A stretch of 64,000 bases of DNA from Vibrio sp. RE86 (GCF_013114545.1 NZ_VTXI01000003.1:1-64000); one strand, 5' to 3'. Shown: positions 28,158-37,817, counted from the first letter of the stretch. Made by a program: numbers and translations. The notes: generated by a model from the sequence alone, not told the origin.

Positions 28158-28490
28158 ATGAACCAATTTCACTTTTGGCAGGTTACACACCAAAGCTTCT
28201 ACTTAGAATTCAATGGTGTTCGCCTCGTCAAAGCTTCATATATCGATGAGAAGTCACACAAACACCAACTCAAGAGCAGCCATAGCGGCTTTGAAACATG
28301 TGATGGCGAGCAGGTCAACATCACAGTCAAGGAACGCTTTATTCAAAGCACTACTGATTATGTTATACAAAAAGGTTTGGCTTATATTTTTATTGACGAA
28401 AGTGCTTTAAAAACAATCAGTTACACATTTAGTCCTCTGCTTGGAGGGTATATCTACGCAGAAACAAAAGAGTCGTTACTTTCTCAATAG
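28158..28490 (+). CDS. Islet ORF of unknown function, 110 aa
   Basis: I do not recognise this protein. It is soluble, mixed charge, with no membrane segment or signal peptide, and rich in Ser, Lys and aromatic residues. It has a good GGAG ribosome site 8 nt upstream. It lies inside the repeat-bounded islet, directly after the truncated arsC start, so it is probably transcribed from the old arsC promoter. A bidirectional terminator follows at 28528-28562. Base composition is AT-richer than the neighbours. Confidence 0.65.
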   Translation: MNQFHFWQVTHQSFYLEFNGVRLVKASYIDEKSHKHQLKSSHSGFETCDGEQVNITVKERFIQSTTDYVIQKGLAYIFIDESALKTISYTFSPLLGGYIYAETKESLLSQ

Positions 28491-28527
28491 ACTCAGAGCC
28501 TATGAATATTCCTTTCCCAAAAAGAAA

Positions 28528-28562
28528 AACCACCCTATTGGTTCACAATCGGGTGGTTCTTT
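28528..28562. terminator. Probable bidirectional terminator in the islet
   Basis: A stem AACCACCC/GGGTGGTT with a long loop, flanked by A-rich and T-rich ends, separates the two convergent islet ORFs. Confidence 0.65.
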
Positions 28563-28585
28563 AAGTGCGTCATTAGACTATGCCC

Positions 28586-28822
28586 CTAAGAAAAACTGTT
28601 CATTGGCATGACTAGGTTACTGCACTTTTTACTTTTTACTTTTTTGTTCCAAACATGGTGAAGCCCTACTGCACCAGCACCGACACATTTAACGGTAATC
28701 AAAGCAGGCGATATTGTAGTAGCTGCCGCAAGTACAACTCCAGCTCCAGCAACCGTACCTACTACCCCTACAGATTTAACCGACTTATCTAATGTATCTT
28801 TCGTTTTGTTTAATAGTGACAT
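28586..28822 (-). CDS. Islet ORF, small hydrophobic protein of unknown function, 78 aa
   Basis: I do not recognise this protein. An N-terminal lysine-rich amphipathic segment (1-18) is followed by a Gly/Ala/Val-rich hydrophobic stretch (about 19-55) and a basic tail (KKVKSKK). The layout suggests a membrane-associated peptide. A GAGG-like ribosome site is present. It lies directly downstream, on the same strand, of the resolvase remnant. It could be a toxin-like or structural peptide of a mobile element, but nothing in the sequence proves this. Confidence 0.5.
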   Translation of the reverse strand: MSLLNKTKDTLDKSVKSVGVVGTVAGAGVVLAAATTISPALITVKCVGAGAVGLHHVWNKKVKSKKCSNLVMPMNSFS

Positions 28823-28838
28823 AGAAACCTCACTTCAA

Positions 28839-29026
28839 TTATTTAATTCGATAAACACTTGAAAGACTAATACCTAGTTCAGTCGCTACCTGCGACTTAC
28901 TCATACCACCAGCAAGCAATTCACGCACTTGCGCCTGTTTTGCTCTAGCCGTTGGTTTACGTCCTTTGTATTTGCCTTTCTGTTTAGCCAGTGCAATGCC
29001 TTCTGCTTGACATTCGAGAGATACTT
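28839..29026 (-). pseudogene. Resolvase/invertase (serine recombinase) C-terminal remnant
   Basis: About 60 codons remain. They encode the end of the catalytic part (AEGIALAKQKGKYKGRKP) and the Hin-type helix-turn-helix (MSKSQVATELGISLSSVYRI), then a stop. Upstream in frame a stop codon appears and no catalytic Ser domain is found. The KGxYKGRKP linker is typical of Tn3-type TnpR and DNA invertases. It is a broken gene left by a mobile element. Confidence 0.8.
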
Positions 29027-29194
29027 ATTCTTTGCAGAGTAAGACCATAAATTACAGAACAAAATACCAAAACAAGTTATAAAATGAAATACCGCTTATG
29101 GAAATGTGCTTTTATTTCCTTAGTCTCTAGCTAACGTGGGTTGAGCTAACTCATATGTAACGGTAAGCTGTCTGCACTTCTTAAGTGCTACTCC

Positions 29195-29242
29195 CAAAGG
29201 TTCAACAATGACAATCACTATGTATGGAATTCCTAACTGCGA
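29195..29242 (+). repeat. Direct repeat, right copy (arsC-like gene start)
   Basis: This is the 48-bp partner of 28036-28083 (47 of 48 identical). It contains the leader and start of the intact arsC-like gene. Confidence 0.9.
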
Positions 29243-29555
29243 TACGATTAAAAAAGCCAAGAAATGGTTAGAAGCAGAGGGTGTCGAATACAGCTTTCAC
29301 GATTACCGTAAACAAGGTGTTGATAAAGCGATGGTGGAGACATTTTGTCAGCAACTTGGCTGGGAAAATGTTCTAAATAAACGCGGTACAACTTACCGTC
29401 AGCTCACTCAAGAGCAAAAAGACTCGCTTAACGAAGCGAACGCAATTGAATTACTGGTCGAACAGCCAGCAATGATCAAACGCCCTATTCTTGTTACTGG
29501 TGATCGCTACCACCTAGGTTTTAAAGCAGACCAGTACGCCGCAATTTTCTCATAA
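29208..29555 (+). CDS. ArsC-family reductase (YffB/Spx-like)
   Basis: 115 aa, the length of YffB. A thioredoxin-like fold is expected, with the single active Cys at position 11 in GIPNCDTIKKA and the partner Arg near 97 in IKRPIL. These proteins resemble arsenate reductase but their substrate is unknown. The gene precedes dapE by 21 bp, as in many gammaproteobacteria. Its leader is duplicated in front of the islet, so its present promoter is islet-derived sequence or read-through. Confidence 0.88.
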   Translation: MTITMYGIPNCDTIKKAKKWLEAEGVEYSFHDYRKQGVDKAMVETFCQQLGWENVLNKRGTTYRQLTQEQKDSLNEANAIELLVEQPAMIKRPILVTGDRYHLGFKADQYAAIFS

Positions 29556-29576
29556 TTTTTCGAAAGGATTTCAAGG

Positions 29577-30710
29577 ATGACAGATAGCCCAACTCTGGCT
29601 CTCGCTAAAGACTTAATTAGCCGCCAATCAGTCACACCAGAAGATGCTGGCTGCCAAGATGTAATGATTGAGCGTTTAAAAGCGCTTGGTTTTGAAATCG
29701 AAGTGATGGTGTTTGAAGATACGACTAACTTCTGGGCTCGCCGTGGTAGTGAAGCGCCACTGTTTGCTTTCGCCGGCCATACAGACGTTGTACCAGCGGG
29801 TAATCTAGACCATTGGAACACAGCCCCATTTGAGCCAACCATTAAAGACGGCTTACTATATGGTCGTGGCGCAGCCGACATGAAAGGCTCATTAGCCAGT
29901 ATGGTGGTTGCGGTTGAGCAGTTCATTGCCGAAAACCCAAATCACAAAGGCTCGATTGGCTTCTTGATCACGTCTGATGAAGAAGGCCCGTTTATCAATG
30001 GTACCGTTCGTGTAGTTGAAACACTCATGGAACGCGGCGAAAACATCGACATGTGTATTGTGGGTGAACCATCAAGTACTGAAATCGTCGGTGATGTCGT
30101 GAAAAACGGCCGTCGTGGCTCAATTACTGGTGACCTCACAGTCAAAGGAATTCAAGGACACGTTGCTTACCCTCACCTAGCGAAAAACCCTGTGCACCAA
30201 TCATTGATGGCAATTCATGAACTGGCGACAACTGAATGGGACCAAGGCAACGCTTACTTCCCGCCAACAAGTTTCCAGATCCCAAATGTTCATGCAGGTA
30301 CTGGCGCATCAAATGTCATTCCTGGTGAATTTAACGTGCAGTTTAATCTACGTTTCAGCACCGAATTGAACAACGATGCCATCGTGTCTCGTGTTACTGA
30401 AACATTGAATAAACACGACTTGGATTACGATCTTAAATGGACATTCAATGGCGACCCGTTCCTAACCGATACTGGCGCCCTACTTGATGCCGTTGTCGAT
30501 GCCGTTGATGCGGTTAACCAGACTAAGCCTGCGCTATTAACGACAGGCGGCACGTCAGATGGCCGCTTCATCGCTCGCATGGATTGCCAAGTGGTTGAAT
30601 TAGGCCCGGTGAACGCGACAATTCACAAAGTGAACGAGTGCGTGAAAGTGGATGACCTAGAGAAACTGACTGACATGTACCAGAAAACACTCGAGAACTT
30701 ACTGGCATGA
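29577..30710 (+). CDS. dapE: Succinyl-diaminopimelate desuccinylase DapE
   Basis: 377 aa. It is a zinc peptidase-fold enzyme of the lysine/diaminopimelate pathway that removes succinate from N-succinyl-LL-DAP. The metal-site motifs are visible: [22 protein letters not shown], the catalytic Glu pair in TSDEEGP and a final His in [11 protein letters not shown]. The dimerization domain lies in the middle (about 180-290). It overlaps the next gene by 4 bp (ATGA). Confidence 0.97.
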   Translation: MTDSPTLALAKDLISRQSVTPEDAGCQDVMIERLKALGFEIEVMVFEDTTNFWARRGSEAPLFAFAGHTDVVPAGNLDHWNTAPFEPTIKDGLLYGRGAADMKGSLASMVVAVEQFIAENPNHKGSIGFLITSDEEGPFINGTVRVVETLMERGENIDMCIVGEPSSTEIVGDVVKNGRRGSITGDLTVKGIQGHVAYPHLAKNPVHQSLMAIHELATTEWDQGNAYFPPTSFQIPNVHAGTGASNVIPGEFNVQFNLRFSTELNNDAIVSRVTETLNKHDLDYDLKWTFNGDPFLTDTGALLDAVVDAVDAVNQTKPALLTTGGTSDGRFIARMDCQVVELGPVNATIHKVNECVKVDDLEKLTDMYQKTLENLLA

Positions 30711-31387
30711 TCATGACGCCTGAGCAGCTGACTGGACAGGTAACCACTCACTTGGTTGAGACCCTATTTGGGCAAAAGCACTTTTTGGTTCACCGAGAGG
30801 TAAGCCAAGATCTTTTGGCTCTAAGAGAATCAGCAATTCAGGCGGGGTTTAATCTCAATATCGCCAGTGGCTTTCGCGATTTTGAACGCCAAAAAGTGAT
30901 TTGGGAAAATAAAATGGCAGGTCGCACTGCCATTTTAGACACAGAAAGCCAGCCATTGAACGCCACTCTGCTCAGTGACTCTGAAAAAGTGTTTTCTATT
31001 TTGCGTTGGTCTGCACTGCCCGGCGCAAGTCGCCATCACTGGGGCAGTGACTTTGATGTGTTTGATCGCGACAGTCTACCAAAAGGTACCCAACTTCAAT
31101 TGGAACCTTGGGAATACCTGAAAGGCCATCAACATGCCTTTTATCAATGGTTAAAAGAGAATATTGAGACTCACGGTTTCTTTTTCCCCTATGCTGAAGA
31201 TAGAGGGGGTGTTGCCCCAGAACCTTGGCATATCAGTCATCGAAGTACGGCAACGGCATGTTTGCAGCAACTCGATATACCAACCTTAGAACAACAACTA
31301 CGATCTGCCCCTATTTTGGGTAACCAAATAGTGTTGGAGCAGTTAGAAACGATCTACAATCAGTTTATTAGCAATATCCAACAGTAG
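30707..31387 (+). CDS. M15-family D-Ala-D-Ala carboxypeptidase, VanY-like
   Basis: 226 aa. The zinc peptidase pattern is visible as [15 protein letters not shown] (His/Asp ligands) and EPWHIS (catalytic Glu and third His ligand). No signal peptide is present, so a cytoplasmic or otherwise exported role is unclear. It starts at ATG 30707, overlapping the dapE stop; an ATG two codons later is possible. It probably trims peptidoglycan or its precursors. Co-location with dapE is common in vibrios. Confidence 0.88.
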   Translation: MIMTPEQLTGQVTTHLVETLFGQKHFLVHREVSQDLLALRESAIQAGFNLNIASGFRDFERQKVIWENKMAGRTAILDTESQPLNATLLSDSEKVFSILRWSALPGASRHHWGSDFDVFDRDSLPKGTQLQLEPWEYLKGHQHAFYQWLKENIETHGFFFPYAEDRGGVAPEPWHISHRSTATACLQQLDIPTLEQQLRSAPILGNQIVLEQLETIYNQFISNIQQ

Positions 31388-31395
31388 GAATCGAG

Positions 31396-31572
31396 ATGGA
31401 CTTACTTACTAACCCTTGGGTTATCATCTTTATCGTTTTAAGCGTCGTGATTGGTAATATTGCTGCTCTCAAGTACACCGCCAATATGAAGTTCAATCAG
31501 CTTGATAAAAAACCTCGTACCGAGTCAGAGGAAGGCGAAGAAGAGTCGCAAGAGACAAAAAAAGACGCTTAA
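31396..31572 (+). CDS. DUF2897 family small membrane protein, 58 aa
   Basis: A short gene starting MDLLTNPWVIIFIVLSVVIG, with one membrane helix (about 8-27) and an acidic/lysine-rich tail. The ribosome site is GGAATCGAG. Size, helix position and tail match DUF2897. It follows the VanY-like gene by 8 bp and its stop codon lies inside the terminator at 31562-31590. Confidence 0.8.
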   Translation: MDLLTNPWVIIFIVLSVVIGNIAALKYTANMKFNQLDKKPRTESEEGEEESQETKKDA

Positions 31573-31590
31573 TTTAGCGTCTTTTTTTTT
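31562..31590 (+). terminator. Rho-independent terminator
   Basis: A stem AGACGCT/AGCGTCT with a 6-nt loop followed by nine T, overlapping the stop codon of the DUF2897 gene. Confidence 0.88.
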
Positions 31591-31611
31591 CGTTCGAACT
31601 GACTTGATGCT

Positions 31612-32388
31612 CTATTTAATGTGATCCCAAGAGATGTTCGACACAATTCGGCAGTCATCGCATTTGAAGTAGAAAATATCATGCAGTGGCTCGTCTAACA
31701 GCCATTCGCCGCCACACTTAGGACATTTACGCGCTTTCTCGTCGGCTAAGCTTTTCCCACCAACGCGATACTGATAATAGTATGTTGGGATCTTACTGAT
31801 GTACTCCATACGACCACGTAAATCCCACCCTCGCTTAAACAGCACACTATCAACATCACAGATTTCATGCAGCGCCGCATGTTCTGCTCGACAGCCGCCC
31901 GCCATTTGGATCTCGTCGCATGCTTGCCACTCAGTCTGCCACTTCACCACCGCTTTATGGTCGCCGTTAAGTGTCGGCGGATTGCGATAAAGAGGAATAG
32001 GCAACAAGGTCTCACCCGATCTCAGAGGGGAACAAGTATGAACATAGGTGGTGTAGAGCACTTGCCAACTCGGCACTTCATCTTCTGCCGCTTCTTCAGA
32101 GTTTAAGTCACGGCCAAGTAAGCGCATTTTCGGTGCCAGTAAGCTCGCATCCGATAATCGGTTTAAGCACACTTTAACAAAATCAGAGTGGTAACTTGGA
32201 TGTAAGCTATCTTGTTCAGGACAAACAACTCGCACAAAGAATTCACCATCGCCCATGACAATTGGAAACTCACGACCGAGTACTTGGCCGTTATAACGCA
32301 GCGCATCCATCAAGCCGTTGATTGCTTTATCTACAGCAGAAACCGTTGTGTTATCAAAACACTCAAATTGAAGTTCAACAACGTACAT
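31612..32388 (-). CDS. DUF2310 family zinc-ribbon protein
   Basis: 258 aa. The C-terminus has a zinc ribbon: CPKCGGEW and, 20 residues on, CDDC. The N-terminal two thirds are a mixed alpha/beta domain without recognised enzyme motif. The family is called a possible nucleic-acid-binding protein, without proven function. It lies 2 bp after syd, so the two are probably co-transcribed. Confidence 0.85.
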   Translation of the reverse strand: MYVVELQFECFDNTTVSAVDKAINGLMDALRYNGQVLGREFPIVMGDGEFFVRVVCPEQDSLHPSYHSDFVKVCLNRLSDASLLAPKMRLLGRDLNSEEAAEDEVPSWQVLYTTYVHTCSPLRSGETLLPIPLYRNPPTLNGDHKAVVKWQTEWQACDEIQMAGGCRAEHAALHEICDVDSVLFKRGWDLRGRMEYISKIPTYYYQYRVGGKSLADEKARKCPKCGGEWLLDEPLHDIFYFKCDDCRIVSNISWDHIK

Positions 32389-32390
32389 GA

Positions 32391-32936
32391 TTACACCGCA
32401 GGTTTCAGTTTAGTTAGGAACTCGGCCAAATCATCAGCAAGCACATCTCGCTTATCGGTGCCAAGGCGCTCAAGAATCACGTTGCCAGACAAATTACAGA
32501 TAGAGATAACATCAAGTTCCGCATCTGTCGCCGCGATAAACACGGTTGGCTTTAACTTTAAGCGGCGCTGAGTCACCAAGTGACCTAAGATGTTTTCTTG
32601 CAGACGGACAAAGTCATCATCACTCCACACTTGCAGCAAGGTCAGTTCGTTCCCCTGCCAAGTGGCCTCCATATCGGCGCTGTATTGCGAGCCGTAAAAG
32701 GTTTTAATGTCTTCATGTAAACTAAGTTCAATGCCGTTCTCGACATTCGTGAAATCAGCTGGTGTCTCACGCTGAAACGCTTGCCACTCTACTGCCTGTT
32801 CAGTTTTACGTTCGACGCACGGTGAAACCAGATCCACCAGCTCTTCACTTTTCGGTAAATGACCAGAAGTATCAAGGTGAGCCTGACGGTATGTGTCACT
32901 GAATGAGAGTAGTGCTTGCAAGGCATTGTCAGCCAT
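32391..32936 (-). CDS. syd: SecY-interacting protein Syd
   Basis: 181 aa from ATG 32936, preceded by GGAGA; a further upstream ATG would add five residues. The protein is acidic and cytosolic, with the Syd pattern YGSQYSADM in the middle. Syd binds the SecY translocon and proofreads its assembly. It is divergent from queF with 82 bp between them. Confidence 0.92.
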   Translation of the reverse strand: MADNALQALLSFSDTYRQAHLDTSGHLPKSEELVDLVSPCVERKTEQAVEWQAFQRETPADFTNVENGIELSLHEDIKTFYGSQYSADMEATWQGNELTLLQVWSDDDFVRLQENILGHLVTQRRLKLKPTVFIAATDAELDVISICNLSGNVILERLGTDKRDVLADDLAEFLTKLKPAV

Positions 32937-33018
32937 TAGATTCTCCAACATGAATATTCGCTTTTAAGGGCGGGATTGCGTAAAATTCTCGACATTCTAA
33001 TAGAAAACGAACAAAAGT

Positions 33019-33864
33019 ATGAGCAAATATTCTGATGCGAAAGAGCTTGCTGGCCTAACTCTAGGTCAAAAGACCGAATACGCTAACCAATACGACCCAA
33101 GCTTGCTGCAGCCTGTGCCCCGTAGCCTAAACCGAGACGACCTTGAACTCGGTGATGAGTTACCGTTTCAAGGCTGTGATACTTGGACACTGTATGAGCT
33201 GTCTTGGCTAAGTGAAAAAGGGTTGCCTCAAGTAGCGGTAGGTGAAGTGTCTATACCTGCGACGAGCCAGAACCTTATCGAATCAAAATCGTTCAAGCTC
33301 TACTTAAACAGTTTCAACCAGACTCGTTTTGCTAGCTGGGACGATGTCGAAAAAGCGCTAATCAAAGACCTGTCTGCATGCGCAGGCGAACAGGTATCTG
33401 TTACCGTTCGTTCTGTTGAAGACTACACTGACTCTCTGATTGTTACTATGGGTGGAGAGTGTATTGACGATCAAGACATCGAAATCACTAGCTACGACTT
33501 CGACCGCACTTTAATTGAAGGGGCAGCAACAGGCGAGATAGTCGATGAGACCATTCACAGTCATCTACTCAAATCGAACTGCTTAATCACCAACCAGCCA
33601 GATTGGGGAAGTGTTGAGATTCAATACACAGGTAAGCAGATCGACCGTGAAGCACTACTAAGGTACATTGTTTCATTCCGCGAACACAATGAGTTCCATG
33701 AACAGTGTGTTGAACGAATCTTCAGCGACATTATGGAGTTTTGCCAGCCGAGCACACTGACGGTGTATGCGCGATACACACGCCGCGGCGGCTTAGACAT
33801 CAACCCATATCGTTCTAACATTCACGCTCAACCAAGTCACAATCAACGCATGGCGCGTCAATAG
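33019..33864 (+). CDS. queF: NADPH-dependent 7-cyano-7-deazaguanine reductase QueF
   Basis: 281 aa, the long (YqcD-type) bimodular form. The catalytic Cys188 lies in [13 protein letters not shown], and the NADPH/substrate motif ESKSFKLY is at 89-96. QueF reduces preQ0 to preQ1, the last free-base step of queuosine synthesis for tRNA. It is syntenic with syd in vibrios. Confidence 0.96.
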   Translation: MSKYSDAKELAGLTLGQKTEYANQYDPSLLQPVPRSLNRDDLELGDELPFQGCDTWTLYELSWLSEKGLPQVAVGEVSIPATSQNLIESKSFKLYLNSFNQTRFASWDDVEKALIKDLSACAGEQVSVTVRSVEDYTDSLIVTMGGECIDDQDIEITSYDFDRTLIEGAATGEIVDETIHSHLLKSNCLITNQPDWGSVEIQYTGKQIDREALLRYIVSFREHNEFHEQCVERIFSDIMEFCQPSTLTVYARYTRRGGLDINPYRSNIHAQPSHNQRMARQ

Positions 33865-33868
33865 GGAT

Positions 33869-36148
33869 ATGCTCACCATGATTAAAGTACGCTGGCAACG
33901 CATTTTAGGTACTCTGTTGCTGATGCTGTCATCACCTTTGATGGCCAGTACGATCTACTCATCTGCAGTGCTCAATGAAGCAAACAGTCTTGTGGACATC
34001 GTACCTACACAGGCCAAACAATTGGCGTCTAACTATCTCGTTCAGCGTACTTTATCTGACAAAACAGAGAAGAGCCCTTCTTCGATTTCGCGTGATGAAA
34101 CAGACACCCGCACCAGAACGCCAGGCGGAACCATTGATGCCTTACGCATTTTGGCACGTGCCGAGTTTAATCTTGGTAGCAAACGGAGTGCGTTACGTCA
34201 TTTGGCAGAAGCGTTAAAGCTTGCTGAAACCTACAAGCTGCCCTATCTACAAATTGATATTAAACTGATTGCCGCGCGACTATCTTGGCTGATTGATAAC
34301 AACGCAATTGTTGCACGCGAAAAAATTCAAGAGATCGAAAGCAGCTTTGTTAAAGTATCCAATCCTCAACTTATTGCCCGTGGTCTGGAATACAAAATCA
34401 CCATGCTCAAGGCGGACATTGCCTCAGCAGAAGGGGAATTGGACCTCGCTAATAAGCTCTACCTTGACGCAAAACCTTTCGTCGATAGCGCCAAGTCGAC
34501 TCATACCTTGATTGAGTATCACACAACGGTTGGTAAGCATTTACTCAACAACAAAAAATACAACCGCGCATTGTCTGAGCTTTTGATCAGTTATTGGAAA
34601 GCCATTGAATCCGATTCTGCTCGACAGCTAGCGGAAGTCAATCGACTACTAGGCCAACTGTTCTATGACCGCCGAGTGCTCGACAAAGCCAATGACCACT
34701 TTTCTCAGGCGGCTGACTTTTACGATAACTATGAGAACTCCCCGACGCTAGCGCCGATATTAAAGCGTATGGGTGATATCTACTATCACCAAAACAAGTA
34801 CAACCTTGCGCTTGTTCACTACTTCAATGCGATGGATCATGAGCGAATGCAAAACAATATCGAGAGTGTTATCGATATTCGTATCTCTCTTGCCGCAACC
34901 TATTTGAAGCTAGTTAACTATACTCTTGCTGAACAGTACCTAGATCGAGCGAGAGAGCTGTTAGATTACGCCAACATTCCACGGTTGGAGGCGTATGCCT
35001 TACTACTTGAAGCGGGGTTAGCGAAACACAAACATGAACCAGAGCAAGTGCTAACTAACGCACGTAAAGCTCTGGAGATTGCTCAGAAGACCCAAGATCT
35101 TCGCACTCAAAAATCGGCCTACTTCTTACTGTATTTAGGTTACGAACTCAACGGCGAGTACAAGCTTGCACTAGAGTATCTCGAACACTACAACTCACTG
35201 TCCGTTATCCAGCAGCAAGAACTTGATCTGCTCAGTGAAGATGCGTTCCGTCAGCAAAAAGATTTTGTTGAGCAAAGCCTCCACCTGAGTGGCCAGCAAG
35301 AAGAGCTGGAAGACACGTACACTGAATACCGTAAGTTCCAAAAGATAACCCTGACACTGTTCATTTTGTCTGCTCTGCTCTTTATCTTCTTATTGCGTCG
35401 TGGGCATGTCATCAATGTGCAGAAGAATGAGCTCGAGATTCTTAACGATGACCTTTTCACGCACTCTCGTTCTGGGTTAAAAAATCTACGAATGCTGAAC
35501 GCAAAACTGCCTGCGTCTTTGGAGGAGAGTAGCCATAAGTTTGAAAAGTGGCATGTCGGTGAGTTGATCCATGAGCCACTGAATGATCGCTTACGCTTCG
35601 TGATGATCGACATTCCATTCTTGAGAAATATGTACCTCCAACACGGATACCAAGCGGGACTAAAATTAGAGCGTGAGTTTGGCGATTATCTAAAACAGAA
35701 AGTCGATCACCCTGCTCGTATTTACCATTTCTCAGACGCGAACCTACTCTACATTGAGCCAAATAGTGAACAGAATACAGATCCAGAACAGCTGTTTGAA
35801 AAAGTGCAGCAATGGATCATGGAATTTGAGCCAGAACGTATTCTCAACCGAATCATTCGTATTGGTATGGCGGACTACCCGTTCCTACCTAGGGCTTACA
35901 CGGCAGTTAATGATAAGGAACTAATTGATGTGCTACTGATGTCAACCAGTACCGCTCGCACATTAAGTATGAAAGAACACTCAAGCCAGTGGGTTTATTT
36001 GAAAGCGATAGAGAATGCACCTGCGGCAAGTTTGGCAACAGGTAATATCCGCAAGGCTTGTAAGCATTCCATTAACCAAGGGTTAATAAAAGTACACTCT
36101 TCGTTCAAGAATGAGGACAGCATCAAAAAACTATTAAAAGATGAGTAA
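33869..36148 (+). CDS. TPR protein with membrane helix and degenerate GGDEF domain
   Basis: 759 aa. A signal peptide (about 10-27) is followed by a periplasmic region of TPR-like helices (about 90-460), one membrane helix (about 491-509) and a cytoplasmic domain. That domain aligns with a GGDEF fold but has lost the motifs: HSRSGLKNLRMLN stands for DPLTGLxNRR and FSDANLLYIE for the GGDEF loop. It therefore cannot make c-di-GMP and may sense or scaffold. The ATG three codons later (33878) is also possible. A diguanylate cyclase gene follows 103 bp later. Confidence 0.85.
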   Translation: MLTMIKVRWQRILGTLLLMLSSPLMASTIYSSAVLNEANSLVDIVPTQAKQLASNYLVQRTLSDKTEKSPSSISRDETDTRTRTPGGTIDALRILARAEFNLGSKRSALRHLAEALKLAETYKLPYLQIDIKLIAARLSWLIDNNAIVAREKIQEIESSFVKVSNPQLIARGLEYKITMLKADIASAEGELDLANKLYLDAKPFVDSAKSTHTLIEYHTTVGKHLLNNKKYNRALSELLISYWKAIESDSARQLAEVNRLLGQLFYDRRVLDKANDHFSQAADFYDNYENSPTLAPILKRMGDIYYHQNKYNLALVHYFNAMDHERMQNNIESVIDIRISLAATYLKLVNYTLAEQYLDRARELLDYANIPRLEAYALLLEAGLAKHKHEPEQVLTNARKALEIAQKTQDLRTQKSAYFLLYLGYELNGEYKLALEYLEHYNSLSVIQQQELDLLSEDAFRQQKDFVEQSLHLSGQQEELEDTYTEYRKFQKITLTLFILSALLFIFLLRRGHVINVQKNELEILNDDLFTHSRSGLKNLRMLNAKLPASLEESSHKFEKWHVGELIHEPLNDRLRFVMIDIPFLRNMYLQHGYQAGLKLEREFGDYLKQKVDHPARIYHFSDANLLYIEPNSEQNTDPEQLFEKVQQWIMEFEPERILNRIIRIGMADYPFLPRAYTAVNDKELIDVLLMSTSTARTLSMKEHSSQWVYLKAIENAPAASLATGNIRKACKHSINQGLIKVHSSFKNEDSIKKLLKDE

Positions 36149-36251
36149 AAGCGCATCAATCAAACGTACTAAACCGTGACGCCCGAGATTTATTTGATAT
36201 TATCTACAGATTCATAAATAGAAGTAGATTATATCTTTAAGACTATATTTC

Positions 36252-37817
36252 ATGGGCGTTCTCGAACAAGATCTTCAGTTACAGCTGCACAACCTGAAAT
36301 CTCAATTGGAACAAGTTCGATTGACACAAAGGGATACCTCGTTCAAATTTAAAAGAGAACAGAAGGTACTTCAGCGCATTATTGCATCGCTGACTAGCGC
36401 CTATAAAAGTGAAAACCCACGACTTCAAGCGGGTTTAACGGAACTAAAACAAGCTATAGAGCAGCAGCAAGACGTTAGTACACTGATACCCAAACTCGCG
36501 GTATTAGAGCGCTTGCTTAAACAACAAGGCTTGGCTATGGATAAGCAAACCGAACACTTAGATACCCAAGTTAAGAGCAGTGGGGAAACACTTCTGCGCT
36601 TGACGGGCTTGCCTGCGAAAATCAAACGCGATCTTCGCGATCTCCTCAGCTATTCCAACGGCCTAAAGCACCCAAAAGCAGAGCAAGCCATGCGCCTGCT
36701 TAGCCTCTATGAACGTTCCGTAAAGATCATTACTTCAAACCCTGAATACAGCGTTAACCAAGTTGCGAGCAGTGCCGATCGCGAGTTACAACTGAGATTA
36801 TCAGAAGAGCTCCAACATCTTATTACCGAGCTCGACTTTGAAGGTGAATCAGGTGAGTTGCTCGCAGATATTCGAGCTAAGTTACTGGTTGGAGTAAGCA
36901 GCCACAATTTGCTTGAACTAACGCTCGATACATTGAAGCTGGTCATTGAAGGTACGCATCACGAACGCAAGACTTCGGAACAGTTTCTTGAACAAGTAAA
37001 TTCCTCTCTCTCTTCTTCATTGAAAAGTTCAGCGCAAAATACTCAACAGTCCCAGAGCTATTTTGACCATCGACAAGAGATGAATGTCGAACTAACCGAA
37101 TTACTGAATAGCACACAAGAAAAGGTCACGAACGCCAACGACCTTGACACTCTTAAAGGCCAAGTAAATCCGCTCCTTGATCAACTCAGTTCGTTGTCAG
37201 AACGTTTAAAACACGCAGAGCAGCGTGAGCAAGCGTTAATTGAACGTATGAGTTATGGAAAGAACCAGTTGGAAGCGCTGTTTGAGGTCACACAAGATTA
37301 TCGTCGCCGCCTTGAAGATCAAGCTCAACGAATGTTGCTTGATCCGTTGACTAAGGTCTATAACAGAGCCGCATTTGGTGATCGACTAGAGCTAGAGTAT
37401 CGACGCTGGATTCGATCTCAACATACCCTTCGTATCGTTATTCTTGATATTGATGGCTTTAAAGCGATCAACGACAGTTTTGGCTATACCGCCGGTGACA
37501 AGGCACTGAAGATCATCGCTCGTACCATCAAGAAAGAGCTGAAAGATACCGACACCGTTGCACGCTTCTCAGGCGAAGAATTTATTCTGCTACTACCTGA
37601 AGTGGCGGACAGCGATGCGTTCAATTTGATCAAACTGATTCAAGAGCAAGTCTCTCAACTGCCGTTTAAATTCCGCGATCGTAACCTTAAAATCACGCTT
37701 TCTGCTGCAAGTACCGCATTTAAAGATTCTGACACACCTGAAGAAGTCTTAGAGCGTTTAAACCTGTGCTTAAACGAAGCAAAAAATATCGGCAAAAATC
37801 AGTTAGTGTGGCGCTAG
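36252..37817 (+). CDS. Diguanylate cyclase with SGEEF active site
   Basis: 521 aa. The first ~340 residues are almost wholly helical and coiled-coil, with no membrane segment. The C-terminal GGDEF domain starts with DPLTKVYNRAAF and has DIDGFKAINDSFGY and the signature loop SGEEF. SGEEF instead of GGEEF is found in active enzymes, so activity is plausible. The inhibitory site RxxD is KDTD here, so product inhibition may be weak (inference). Its location matches the VC0900-type gene near queF in vibrios. Confidence 0.88.
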   Translation: MGVLEQDLQLQLHNLKSQLEQVRLTQRDTSFKFKREQKVLQRIIASLTSAYKSENPRLQAGLTELKQAIEQQQDVSTLIPKLAVLERLLKQQGLAMDKQTEHLDTQVKSSGETLLRLTGLPAKIKRDLRDLLSYSNGLKHPKAEQAMRLLSLYERSVKIITSNPEYSVNQVASSADRELQLRLSEELQHLITELDFEGESGELLADIRAKLLVGVSSHNLLELTLDTLKLVIEGTHHERKTSEQFLEQVNSSLSSSLKSSAQNTQQSQSYFDHRQEMNVELTELLNSTQEKVTNANDLDTLKGQVNPLLDQLSSLSERLKHAEQREQALIERMSYGKNQLEALFEVTQDYRRRLEDQAQRMLLDPLTKVYNRAAFGDRLELEYRRWIRSQHTLRIVILDIDGFKAINDSFGYTAGDKALKIIARTIKKELKDTDTVARFSGEEFILLLPEVADSDAFNLIKLIQEQVSQLPFKFRDRNLKITLSAASTAFKDSDTPEEVLERLNLCLNEAKNIGKNQLVWR

